Source: Thermoleophilaceae bacterium (GTDB lineage Bacteria; Actinomycetota; Thermoleophilia; Solirubrobacterales; Thermoleophilaceae). Taken from it: DNA of 64,000 bases. The DNA lies in the NCBI GenBank assembly GCA_040901445.1, contig JBBDYQ010000025.1, positions 1-64,000 of the forward strand, in the 5' to 3' direction. Numbering within the stretch: position 1 is the first letter of the stretch; the number at the start of each line of letters is the position of its first letter. Below the pieces are notes generated by a model that was not told where the DNA came from, made no database searches, and saw only the letters and a list, made by a program, of their open reading frames with translations. Positions 18,329 through 26,375 of the stretch are shown here, one piece after another. The translations under genes and the position numbers were made by a program.

Positions 18329-18958
18329 CTAGCCCATCACCGACCGCACCAGCGGGGCGTACCCGCCGCTGTGGCCCGTGCGGTTGGGGTGGTAGCTCGC
18401 GTCCACGGGCCACGTCAGCCCGTTGAGCCACTCCGTGTCCGAGCACACCGCGTGCCCGACGAACGGCGGGATCGCGTCCTTGAAGCGGAACTTCGCCCCC
18501 TCGGTCGCGACCTGCGCCTTTGTCTTGTCGCGCAGCAGGTTGGCCGTCTCGTTCAGGCGGGTCATCTCAGAACCGCTGAACCACGTGCCCCCGTTGCAGT
18601 CCTCGCCCATGAACAGGCGCGGATAGCCCAGCACGATCACCGTGGCGTTGGGCGCGCGCGACTTGATCGCGTTGTACACCTGGTTGAGCCTGCCCGGCAG
18701 CGTGTTCCGGATGTAGGCCTGCGCGTCGTCGATCGCCCCGTTGCAGTTGGACGACCACCACGGCTGGGCGCACTCGATGATCACGTCCGAGAAGCCGGCG
18801 TCGTTGCCGCCGATCGTGATCGTCACCCAGTCGGTGCCCGAGTTGAGCGGGCCGAGCTGGTTGTTGAGCACGTCGCCCGTCCTCGCGCCCGAGCACGCCG
18901 TGAACGACAACGTGGTGCTGGGCCGCTGCTGGTCCACGAGGTACGGATACGCGTACAC
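18329..18958 (-). pseudogene. SGNH/GDSL hydrolase lacking its N-terminus
   Basis: The 209 residues visible match the middle and end of a secreted SGNH esterase: 'TACSGARTGDVL', block III 'TIGGNDAGF' and block V 'SYHPNRTGHS' with the catalytic His. The signal peptide and block I with the nucleophile serine (GDS) should lie just before 'YAYPYLV'. Instead the frame runs back through 'RWGRAYVRRESKRS' with no start, into the promoter of the divergent GMC oxidoreductase. GTG 18958 is only the first possible start. A protein without the nucleophile serine would not be an active hydrolase, so this looks like a 5'-truncated gene. Confidence 0.7.
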
Positions 18959-19022
18959 GCTCCGCTTGCTTTCGCGCCTGACGTATGCTCGGCCCCACCG
19001 ATCGCGGCGAGGGGAGAGATCG

Positions 19023-20639
19023 ATGACTGACCTCTACGACTACATCGTCGTCGGCGCGGGCTCGGCCGGCTGCGTGCTCGCCAACCGGCTGAGCGCGGAC
19101 GGCTCACGCGTGCTGCTGCTCGAGGCCGGCGGCTCGGACCGCAAGCTGCAGGTGCGCGCGCCCGCCGCGTTCCCCGCGCAGTTCCAGACGGCGGTGGATT
19201 GGAACTACATGTCCGAGCCCGAGCCCGGCCTGCACCACCGCCGCCTCTTTCTTCCGCGCGGGCGCATGCTCGGCGGCTCCTCCTCCATGAACGCCATGCT
19301 CTACATCCGCGGCAACCGCGCGGACTACGACGCCTGGGAGCACGAGTTCGGGGCCGACGGCTGGGCGTACGACGATGTGCTCCCCGCATTCCGCCGCTCC
19401 GAGCACAACGCCGAGATCCGCGACGAGTTCCACGGCACGGGCGGCGAGATGCACGTGACGCGCAAGCGCTGGCTCTCTCCCCACTGGGAGCGGTTCGTGG
19501 AGTCCGCGGTGGCGGCCGGCGCCGAGCGCAACGACGACTTCAACGGCGCCCGCCAAGACGGCGCCGGCCTTCTTCAGACGCTCACCAAGGGCGGCCGCCG
19601 CTGGTCGGCCGCGGACGGGTTCCTGCGCCCGGCGGCAAAGCGCGAAAGCGTTGACGTGGTCACGGGCGCGCTGGTGCGCCGCGTGCTGCTCGAGGGCGAT
19701 CGCGCGGTGGGGGTGGAGTACGAGCGCCGCGGCCGGTCCCAGGCCCCGCGGGCCGAGCGCGAGGTGATCCTCGCGGCGGGCACGTACGGCTCGCCACAGC
19801 TCCTGATGCTGAGCGGGATCGGCCCCGCTGCCCACCTGCGCGAGACGGGCATCGACTGTGCGGTGGACTCGCCCGCCGTCGGCGAGCACCTACAGGAGCA
19901 CCCGCTCGCCTTCCTCAACTGGCGCTCGAACGACCCGCGCACCCTCGACGACGCCGCCCACCCCAAGCACCTCGCGCTCTGGCTGGCAGGCGGCCGGCGC
20001 GGCAAGCTCTCCTCGACCGTGGCGGAGGCCGCATGGCACTGGCGCTCCGACGACGGCCTGCCGGCGCCCGACTTCCAGCTGCTGTTCGCGCCCGTCTACT
20101 TCTGGGAGCACGGCTTCCGCAAGACCGGCGCGCCGGCCATGACCATCGGCATGTCCTACATCCGCCCACGCTCCCGCGGCTCGGTGCGACTGCGCTCGGC
20201 CGACGCGGCGGACCATCCCCGGATCCTCAACAACATGCTCGGCCACGACACCGAGGTGGGCGCCTACCTGCGCGCCATCGAGACCGTCCGCCGGCTGGCA
20301 CAGACCGAGCCGCTGGCGGGGCTGCTGGGCGAGGAGCTCAACCCCGGCGACTCCATCCGCACCAAGGACGAGCTCACCGCGTGGCTGCGCGCCACGTGCG
20401 AGCACATCTACCACCCGAGCTGCACCTGCCGCATCGGCGCCCCGGGCGAGGGCGTGGTGGACGCCGAGCTGCGCGTGCACGGGGTGGAGGGGCTGCGGGT
20501 GGCGGACGCGTCCGTGATGCCGCGGGTCACCTCCGGCAACACGCACGCGCCCACGGTGATGATCGCCGAGCGCTGCGCCGAGTCCGTGCTGCGCCCCGCT
20601 CGCACTCCCGCCGAACCCGCGCAGGCGGGCGCCGCCTAG
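19023..20639 (+). CDS. GMC-family FAD-dependent oxidoreductase (choline dehydrogenase-like)
   Basis: A 538-aa flavoprotein alcohol dehydrogenase/oxidase. The N-terminal FAD-binding motif is GAGSAGCVLANRL followed by 'LLLEAGG'. The GMC signature 'GRMLGGSSSMNAMLYIRG' is present, and catalytic residues appear as 'HPSCTCRIG' (His) and 'SGNTHAPTVMIAE' (Asn) near the C-terminus. The family includes choline dehydrogenase and alcohol oxidases; the substrate here is unknown. GGGGAGAG precedes ATG 19023. The stop is two bases from that of the convergent protease gene. Confidence 0.9.
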   Translation: MTDLYDYIVVGAGSAGCVLANRLSADGSRVLLLEAGGSDRKLQVRAPAAFPAQFQTAVDWNYMSEPEPGLHHRRLFLPRGRMLGGSSSMNAMLYIRGNRADYDAWEHEFGADGWAYDDVLPAFRRSEHNAEIRDEFHGTGGEMHVTRKRWLSPHWERFVESAVAAGAERNDDFNGARQDGAGLLQTLTKGGRRWSAADGFLRPAAKRESVDVVTGALVRRVLLEGDRAVGVEYERRGRSQAPRAEREVILAAGTYGSPQLLMLSGIGPAAHLRETGIDCAVDSPAVGEHLQEHPLAFLNWRSNDPRTLDDAAHPKHLALWLAGGRRGKLSSTVAEAAWHWRSDDGLPAPDFQLLFAPVYFWEHGFRKTGAPAMTIGMSYIRPRSRGSVRLRSADAADHPRILNNMLGHDTEVGAYLRAIETVRRLAQTEPLAGLLGEELNPGDSIRTKDELTAWLRATCEHIYHPSCTCRIGAPGEGVVDAELRVHGVEGLRVADASVMPRVTSGNTHAPTVMIAERCAESVLRPARTPAEPAQAGAA

Positions 20640-20640
20640 C

Positions 20641-22131
20641 TCACTCCGGGCGCGCGCTGGCCCGCGGGAGGCTGGCGCAGCGCACCCGCATGGGATAGGT
20701 CTCCGGCGTCTGGACCTCGTGGCGGTGCCAGATGATGTCCACGGGCCCGCCGCGCCTGCGCCGGCAGCGCAGCACCACCTCCGCCTTCTTGTCGCCGCGC
20801 ACGCGCACGTCCACCCGCCAGCTGCGCTCGGCGTAGCGCTTGGCGCGGGCGATCACGTAGACGCCGTCGGGCTGCTGGACGCTCGTGCGCGGGTAGCTGG
20901 CGCACTTCACGCGCAGACCGGTGCGGTCGGGCGCGTCGACCTCCCGCTTCCACACCACCCGCTTGTTGCGCTCACCCGGGCGGCGGCAGCTCACCGACAC
21001 CAGCGCGGGCCCGGAGCCCTTCACGCGGATGCGCAGCCGCCAGCGTCCCCGCCTGTATCGGTCGGCTTCGGCGCCCACCCGCAGGTTCTCCGACCGGTCG
21101 CCGTCGTCGGAAGCCTGCGCTCCCGAGAATCCCGGCGGCACGTTGCAGTCCGCGCTCGGGCACAGGAAGCGGTTGAGGTTCACCGTCCACCACGGCAGGC
21201 CGCGGCCGGGCGGGTCCCAGTAGTCGTCGCTGCCGTAGTCGAAGTAGCGGGCGTGGTAGGCGCCGTCGGCCACCTGTGGCGAGCCGGGGATGCACATGGT
21301 GTCCTCGATCGCGTCCGTGCAGTGGCCGCCGCTCGCGTGTGGCGCGCTCGACAACACCGCCCCGAGGTTGTGCGCTATCTCGTGCCGCACCGTGCTCGCG
21401 CCGCAGAACCCCTCGCCGTTACGGAAGACCACCGCCACCTTGCCGCCCAGGTTGTTGAGGTTGCCGGCGTGGCGGGCGGGGTCGTCGTAGAGCATCGCCT
21501 GGCCGCAGGCTCCGCCCGGGCCGGGGCCGTCCAGCCACACGACCCAGTTGCGCGTGCGGGCGGCCGACTCGGCGCGGCTGTCGCCGCCGCGGATCACGCC
21601 GAAGCCGGCTGCGTCGAGCGCGTCGGACACGGCGCCGAGCGTTCCCTCGGGCGTGCCGGCCAGCCGCGCCAGCTCCGCCGTGGTCTGGGGAAGCCGCAGC
21701 ACGCTGATGTCCAGATACGCCGGGCCGCAGGTCGTGCCCATGTCGAAGCGGATGGCGCGGCCGCGGATCGCCTCGATCAGGTTTGACGCGGCCATTGCGC
21801 TCGTCTGGATCCCGTTCGCCACCGCGGGCAAGCGGGCGCCCTTGTCGCTCGGGTGCGCGTACACGGCATGGAAGCGGTGGGCGCCGTTGCTCAGCTCGTT
21901 CTGCTTGTTGTCGCCGGCGCTGGGCGCGCCGCACCAGCGGGCCGGCAGCCGGCTGCTGGCGCCGGCCCGTCCGCCGGCCGCGCGGGCACGGGAGCGGGGT
22001 GCAGGCTCGCCGCCGCGGTCGATCGCGGCGGGGTCGGGCCCGTGGGTTGCCGGCTCGCCCACGCCGTGGGCGAAGGACGCCGCCGGGAGCGCCGCCGAGA
22101 GCGCGAGTGCCATGAGAATCAATCGCCGCAT
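20641..22131 (-). CDS. Secreted metzincin-like zinc metalloprotease
   Basis: A 496-aa exported protein. Residues 1-21 form a signal peptide ending in ASFA. The zinc motif HEIAHNLG lies at residues 250-257 (HExxHxxG) and a candidate Met-turn 'DTMCIPGS' follows about 30 residues later. The canonical third ligand four positions after the Gly is replaced by Leu; a His occurs five residues further on. The C-terminal 150 residues are two similar beta-rich modules with 'RWRLRIRVKG' / 'SWRVDVRVRG' and Cys pairs, likely accessory binding domains. It probably digests extracellular protein (inference). GGGGAA precedes the ATG. Confidence 0.75.
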   Translation of the reverse strand: MRRLILMALALSAALPAASFAHGVGEPATHGPDPAAIDRGGEPAPRSRARAAGGRAGASSRLPARWCGAPSAGDNKQNELSNGAHRFHAVYAHPSDKGARLPAVANGIQTSAMAASNLIEAIRGRAIRFDMGTTCGPAYLDISVLRLPQTTAELARLAGTPEGTLGAVSDALDAAGFGVIRGGDSRAESAARTRNWVVWLDGPGPGGACGQAMLYDDPARHAGNLNNLGGKVAVVFRNGEGFCGASTVRHEIAHNLGAVLSSAPHASGGHCTDAIEDTMCIPGSPQVADGAYHARYFDYGSDDYWDPPGRGLPWWTVNLNRFLCPSADCNVPPGFSGAQASDDGDRSENLRVGAEADRYRRGRWRLRIRVKGSGPALVSVSCRRPGERNKRVVWKREVDAPDRTGLRVKCASYPRTSVQQPDGVYVIARAKRYAERSWRVDVRVRGDKKAEVVLRCRRRRGGPVDIIWHRHEVQTPETYPMRVRCASLPRASARPE

Positions 22132-22251
22132 CGGCGTTCCCCATCGGCGCCACCCCCGGGGGTCCCGTTAGCCGGGCCCCCTCGAAGCTCCCCCATCCGT
22201 CCAGAGGATCTAAACCCGAACGGACATAGGACGTCACCAAGGCAGGGACGT

Positions 22252-22337
22252 AGCTCCCGACAAGGGCAAACCCGCCGCGAGGCGGGGACGCAAAACCAGG
22301 GGCCTCGGCGATCGCCGAGGCAGCCCAGTCGCCGAAG
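22252..22337 (+). ncRNA. Cyclic di-GMP-I (GEMM-I) riboswitch
   Basis: The leader matches the GEMM-I consensus in order: GGGCAAACC (22264-22272), a P2 stem CCCGCC/GGCGGG capped by the GNRA loop GCGA, GACGCAAAACC, GGGGCCT, a P3 stem CCTCGGCG/CGCCGAGG, and a GGCAGCCCAGTCGCCG closing part. CGAC (22258-22261) can pair with GTCG (22328-22331) as P1. The final bases abut the AAGGAGG ribosome site of the downstream secreted glycosidase, suggesting translational control. Confidence 0.85.
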
Positions 22338-22346
22338 GAGGCACGG

Positions 22347-24176
22347 ATGTCACAGCACCCCCGGAGGCACGGACGCCTCTACATCAAGCTCCTCGCCGCG
22401 GTGGCGTGCGCGGCGGCGCTGCCGGCGATCGCGCCGGCCGCCGAGGCACGCGGCCCGCTGGCCACGATCGTCCAGGACGACGCGCAGCTGCTGCAAGGAA
22501 GCGACGCCCAGGTGGCGGAGCGGATGCGCATGCTGCGCTCACTGGGCGTCGACCGCGTTCGCCTGACCGCCAACTGGTCGGTGCTGGCGCCGGACGGCGA
22601 CAGCCGCAGCGCGCCCGCGTTCGACGCCGCCGACCCGGGCGCCTACCCCGACCCGTGGGGCTTCTGGGCCAACCTCGACCGCGCGGTGCGCCAGGCGCAC
22701 GCGGCGGGCCTGGAGCCGATGATCGACCTCGGCTTCTGGGCGCCGCTCTGGGCCACGCAGGGCGACCCGGGCGAGGGCCGCGCTGTGTGGAACGTGGATC
22801 CGGCCGCCTACGGCGACTTCGTGAAGGCGGTGGTGCGCCGCTACTCGGGCGCTTGGGCGCCCGAGCCCGAGGAGCCCGAGCAGCCGGCCGCGCCCGAGCA
22901 ATGCGAGAACGAGGAAGAGGCATCACAGGACCAGGCGCTGCTGCTCGGCCTGTTCGGCTCCGGCGCCGACGCGCGCGCGCCCGAGTGCCGGCGCCGGCCC
23001 GAGCGCGAGCCGGCGCAGCAGCCCGAGCGGGCCGCGCCGCTTCCCGAGGTGTCCTGGTGGACGATCTGGAACGAGCCGAACCACCCCGGCTTCCTCCAGC
23101 CCCAGTGGAAGGCCCACGGAGACGGCCTGCGCCCGTACTCGGCGCACCTCTACCGCCGCCTCGTGCAGGTGGCCTATCCCGCGATCAAGGGGATCATGGC
23201 CGAGAGCACGGTGCTGATCGGCGGCACGTCGAGCACCGGGGCGCGCTGGCAGAACGACGTGCAGGACGGCACGCCGCCGCTGGAGTTCCTGCGCACGCTC
23301 GCGTGCGTGGACAGCGACTACGAGCCGCTGCGCGTGCCCGAGTGCGACGGCTACCGCCCCGTGCTGGGCGACGGCTTCTCCCACCACCCGTACTCGCTCA
23401 TGCATCAGCCCGACCACGAGGACCGCCGCCATCCCGACGACGTGCGCATCGGCGGGCTCGAGCGGCTCACCGACGCGCTCGACCTGCTCGCGGACGGGCG
23501 CCGCATCGACGGCAGGCTACGCGACGTCTACCTCACGGAGTTCGGCTACGAGACCAACCCCCCGGACCCGAAGAAGCCGTGGGGGCTCGACGAGCAGGCG
23601 CGCTGGCTCGCCTGGTCCGAGTTCCTGGCCTACGACAACCGGCGGGTGAAGAGCTACCCGCAGTTCCTGCTTCGCGACCTGGGCACCGTCTCGGCTGCCG
23701 CGGCGGCCCGCGGGAAGCGCCCCTACGGGGACTGGCAGTCCGGCCTGCTCTTCGAGGACGGCTCGCCGAAGCCGTCGCTCACGAGCTTCCGCTACACGCT
23801 GCACGCCACGTGCGTGACCGCGCGGGTGCGCCGCAAGTACTGGCGCCGCGGGCTGTCGCGGACGATCCCGCGCCGCGTGGTCATGCTCTGGGGCCACGTG
23901 CGCCCGGGCAGCGGCCGGCGCGAGCTCACCGTGGGCATCGAGCGCCGCGGCGAGGAGGGGAGGGCCGCGACCGTGACGAGCCGCGGCCGCGCGGCCCGAC
24001 GCCGCTACACCGCGCAGAGCTCGGCGCGGGAGCCGTTCGCCACGAACACGTGGGGCTATTTCCGCCGCTACGTGCGCTTCCGGCGCGGCGCGGAGTACCG
24101 CGTGCAGACCGCGGACGGCAAGGCGCTCGGCCTGCCCGTCGCGCCGGTGGACTGCGAGCGCGAGCCTAGGAGGTGA
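22347..24176 (+). CDS. Secreted TIM-barrel glycoside hydrolase-like protein under c-di-GMP riboswitch
   Basis: A 609-aa exported protein. The signal peptide ends near 'AAEARG' (residue 35). A (beta/alpha)8 barrel of the cellulase/GH39-like clan follows: 'LRSLGVDRVRLTANWS', 'GLEPMIDLGFWAP', and the acid/base Glu in 'WWTIWNEPNHPGF' (about residue 243). A nucleophile Glu appears in 'YLTEFGYE'. Residues about 170-233 are an acidic, Pro/Glu/Arg-rich insertion into the barrel. The last 140 residues are a basic beta-rich tail. It likely cleaves an extracellular polysaccharide. GAAGGAGG sits 6 bases before ATG 22347, directly after the riboswitch. Confidence 0.8.
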   Translation: MSQHPRRHGRLYIKLLAAVACAAALPAIAPAAEARGPLATIVQDDAQLLQGSDAQVAERMRMLRSLGVDRVRLTANWSVLAPDGDSRSAPAFDAADPGAYPDPWGFWANLDRAVRQAHAAGLEPMIDLGFWAPLWATQGDPGEGRAVWNVDPAAYGDFVKAVVRRYSGAWAPEPEEPEQPAAPEQCENEEEASQDQALLLGLFGSGADARAPECRRRPEREPAQQPERAAPLPEVSWWTIWNEPNHPGFLQPQWKAHGDGLRPYSAHLYRRLVQVAYPAIKGIMAESTVLIGGTSSTGARWQNDVQDGTPPLEFLRTLACVDSDYEPLRVPECDGYRPVLGDGFSHHPYSLMHQPDHEDRRHPDDVRIGGLERLTDALDLLADGRRIDGRLRDVYLTEFGYETNPPDPKKPWGLDEQARWLAWSEFLAYDNRRVKSYPQFLLRDLGTVSAAAAARGKRPYGDWQSGLLFEDGSPKPSLTSFRYTLHATCVTARVRRKYWRRGLSRTIPRRVVMLWGHVRPGSGRRELTVGIERRGEEGRAATVTSRGRAARRRYTAQSSAREPFATNTWGYFRRYVRFRRGAEYRVQTADGKALGLPVAPVDCEREPRR

Positions 24177-24447
24177 GCCTGTCGCGCTCGCCGTCGCGGC
24201 CGCTCGTGATGCCGCGGCGCTCGGCGGCGGCGAGCAGGGCGACGGACACGGCGACGGCAGCCACGAAGCCGATGAAGTTGAGCTCGAACACGTCGCCCGT
24301 GTCGATGAGGTTGGCGATCGTGCCGCCGATCACCGAGCCGATCAGGCCCAGGGCCAACGTCCAGAGCAGCCCGATGTGCTGCTTGCCCGGCAGCAGCAGC
24401 CTGGCCAGCAGCCCGATGATGAGCCCCGCGACTATGAATCCGATCAT
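24166..24447 (-). CDS. GlsB/YeaQ/YmgE-family small membrane protein
   Basis: A 93-aa integral membrane protein with three hydrophobic segments (MIGFIVAGLIIGLLARLLLPG, then 'LWTLALGLIGSVIGG', then 'FIGFVAAVAVSVALLA'). The pattern 'GLLARLLLPGKQ...G...GLIGSVIGG' is typical of the GlsB/YeaQ/YmgE ('transglycosylase-associated') stress-membrane family, whose function is not established. A perfect AGGAGG precedes ATG 24447. The 3' end overlaps the convergent glycosidase by 11 bases. Confidence 0.85.
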   Translation of the reverse strand: MIGFIVAGLIIGLLARLLLPGKQHIGLLWTLALGLIGSVIGGTIANLIDTGDVFELNFIGFVAAVAVSVALLAAAERRGITSGRDGERDRLTS

Positions 24448-24517
24448 TTGCGCCTCCTGACGGCTTGGAAGTACGGTCCCATTACCCGGGTGCCGCGAGA
24501 AGCAAGCGCGCCGCGGC

Positions 24518-24946
24518 TCAGCCGCAGGAGGTGACCGTGCGGCCTCCTCCGCTGAGGGCGATGTACTGCGCGCTGAAGCACATCGCGCCACCACCGTTGA
24601 TCAGCTCCGCGAGCGCGTTCGCCGGGACGGTGTAGCCCCAGAAGATCGGCGTGATCGAGCAGGAGCCGCTGTTGCAGGACGCCGAGCTCGAGTGGCCCGG
24701 AAGCAGGACGCTGAGGAGGATGTTCTGCGCCGACACGTTCACGCTGATGTGGTTGGCTGCCACCGGCGGGCTGCAGTAGGCGTTGCCGCTCCCGCGGACG
24801 TAGCGAGAGCCGTCGCCGTTCTTGCTCACCGCGATGGTCCCCTCGACCCCGCAGGCCGCCTGCGCCTGCGACGCGCCAACCGCGCCGAACCCCAGCGTCG
24901 CCAACGTCAGTGCCGCCACCAAGCACGCCCGCTTCCCCATCCGCAT
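24518..24946 (-). CDS. Small secreted protein with cysteines, unknown function
   Basis: A 142-aa protein with a clear signal peptide (GKRACLVAALTLATLGFGAVGASQAQA). The mature part starts 'ACGVEGTIAV' and has six cysteines, three of them in 'ASCNSGSCSITP' and the final 'TSCG'. No domain was recognised. Starts at 24976, 24946 and 24940 are possible; 24946 was chosen for its upstream GGGAGG. Confidence 0.6.
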   Translation of the reverse strand: MRMGKRACLVAALTLATLGFGAVGASQAQAACGVEGTIAVSKNGDGSRYVRGSGNAYCSPPVAANHISVNVSAQNILLSVLLPGHSSSASCNSGSCSITPIFWGYTVPANALAELINGGGAMCFSAQYIALSGGGRTVTSCG

Positions 24947-25021
24947 CGCTTCGCGCCTCCCCAGGCTCGTGGACATGACGACCCTAACGCGGACGATCGC
25001 GTGCGCGCAACCGCGCTCGCA

Positions 25022-25813
25022 TCACCCGCGTTGTGCGACGAACAGGCTCTGGACCGCGCGCCCCAGCCGCCCGCGTTCGTCCCACAGCGCGGTGTCTGAC
25101 ATGCCCACGCCGTGGTCCTCCGGCAGCGTCACGGCGTCCAGGCACACCCACTCGCCCGCGGGCAGCCGGTGCAGGTGCACGCTGAGGTCGGTGTTGATGA
25201 AGACGTAGTGGGAGTGATCGAGCACCGCGCTGACGCCGTTGCCCGAGTCCGCGGCCACGAGGACGCGCTGGAGCGGCGTGGGCTCCTCACCCGCCACGAT
25301 GGCCACTCGAGGGCGCATCCAGACCATGGCCGGCCCGGGGTCGAGGAACCCGCCGTGCACGAAGCGCACGTCCATGGCGGTGTGGTAGCCCACGTCGTGC
25401 CCGGTGTCGAAGAACGGCGCCGGCGAGGCCGTCTCCGGGCCCGGCGGCGGCTGGGCCTCCACCCCCGGCAGGTCCGCGGGCAGCTGCAGCTCCGCGGTGC
25501 GGATCCGCCACGCGGTCGCGCGTACCACCACGCGCCCGTCCTCTCCGGCCAGCTCGGCCTCCAGCAGCTCCACGCTGCGCCCTGGGCGTGCCACCCGCGC
25601 GCTCACCCGCAGTGGGGCGATGGGCACCGGCCCGAGGATGTCGTAGGTCACGCGCGCCACCTGGGCGTCGCCGCGCTCCTCGCAGCGCTCGAGCGCCCGC
25701 CCCATGAGTGCCGCGGGCGGCCCCGCATGCTGCGCGCCGGGGTCCCAGGGGCCGCGCGTGAGCTCGCTGGGGATGAACCGCTCGCCGTCGGGTTCGAAGA
25801 AGGCGTCGGCCAA
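25022..25813 (-). CDS. Acyl-CoA thioesterase-like protein (double hotdog)
   Basis: A 263-aa protein resembling TesB-type thioesterases: N-terminal 'GPWDPGAQHAGPPAALMGRALE', a first hotdog with 'ARPGRSVELLEAELAGEDGRVVVRATAWRI', and a second with 'SHYVFINTDLSVHLHRLPAGEWVCLDA'. It should hydrolyse an acyl-CoA thioester. TTG 25813 lies one base after the stop of the response regulator gene and gives a natural N-terminus (LADAFFEPDGERF). It is the last gene of the five-gene minus-strand unit. Confidence 0.75.
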   Translation of the reverse strand: MADAFFEPDGERFIPSELTRGPWDPGAQHAGPPAALMGRALERCEERGDAQVARVTYDILGPVPIAPLRVSARVARPGRSVELLEAELAGEDGRVVVRATAWRIRTAELQLPADLPGVEAQPPPGPETASPAPFFDTGHDVGYHTAMDVRFVHGGFLDPGPAMVWMRPRVAIVAGEEPTPLQRVLVAADSGNGVSAVLDHSHYVFINTDLSVHLHRLPAGEWVCLDAVTLPEDHGVGMSDTALWDERGRLGRAVQSLFVAQRG

Positions 25814-25814
25814 G

Positions 25815-26375
25815 CTAGGTCGGCGGGCGCAGCTTTTGGATGATCGAGCGCGTGCGGTCCACGATCTCGCCGCCCGGCAGGCCGAGCACGCCGCCGATCT
25901 CGTCGCTCGTTGTGCCGTCCATGAGCATCCCGAACACCGGCAGCTCGTCGGCGTCGAGCCTGCCCGTGGCCTCCTCGAGCAGCTCACGCGGGACCGGCGG
26001 CAGCACGCTGTTGCCGCGAGCCACCAGGCGGATGGCCTCGAAGAGCTCGTCGGCGTCGGCGCCCTTGGAGGCGATGCCGTCGGCTCCCGCCGCCAGCGCC
26101 GGGATGGCCAGCGCGGCGTCCGCGTAGGCGGAGTAGATGAGGACGCGCGGAGGTTGCTCGCCTGCCTTGATCCGCCGGCACAGGAGCAGGCCGTCCTCGT
26201 CCGGCAGGTGGTAGTCGGCCACGACGACGTCGGGCTGCAGCCGTTCGAGCTCGGCGAGCGCCTCGTGCGCCGAGGCAACCGCGCCCACGGGCACGAGCCC
26301 GGGCTCCGTGCGAAGCACGGTGTGCAGGCCGGCGCGCAGGGCCGGGTGATCGTCCACGAGGAGGATGCGGATCAT
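25815..26375 (-). CDS. NarL/LuxR-type response regulator
   Basis: A 186-aa two-component response regulator. The receiver domain has acidic residues 'LVDDHP', the phosphoacceptor Asp54 in 'VVADYHLPDEDG', and a Lys in 'GIASKGAD'. The C-terminal region ('DELPVFGMLMDGTTSDEIGGVLGLPGGEIVDRTRSIIQKL') aligns with a LuxR helix-turn-helix but is short and degenerate. ATG 26375 overlaps the kinase stop by ATGA. DNA binding is less certain than phosphoacceptance. Confidence 0.85.
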   Translation of the reverse strand: MIRILLVDDHPALRAGLHTVLRTEPGLVPVGAVASAHEALAELERLQPDVVVADYHLPDEDGLLLCRRIKAGEQPPRVLIYSAYADAALAIPALAAGADGIASKGADADELFEAIRLVARGNSVLPPVPRELLEEATGRLDADELPVFGMLMDGTTSDEIGGVLGLPGGEIVDRTRSIIQKLRPPT

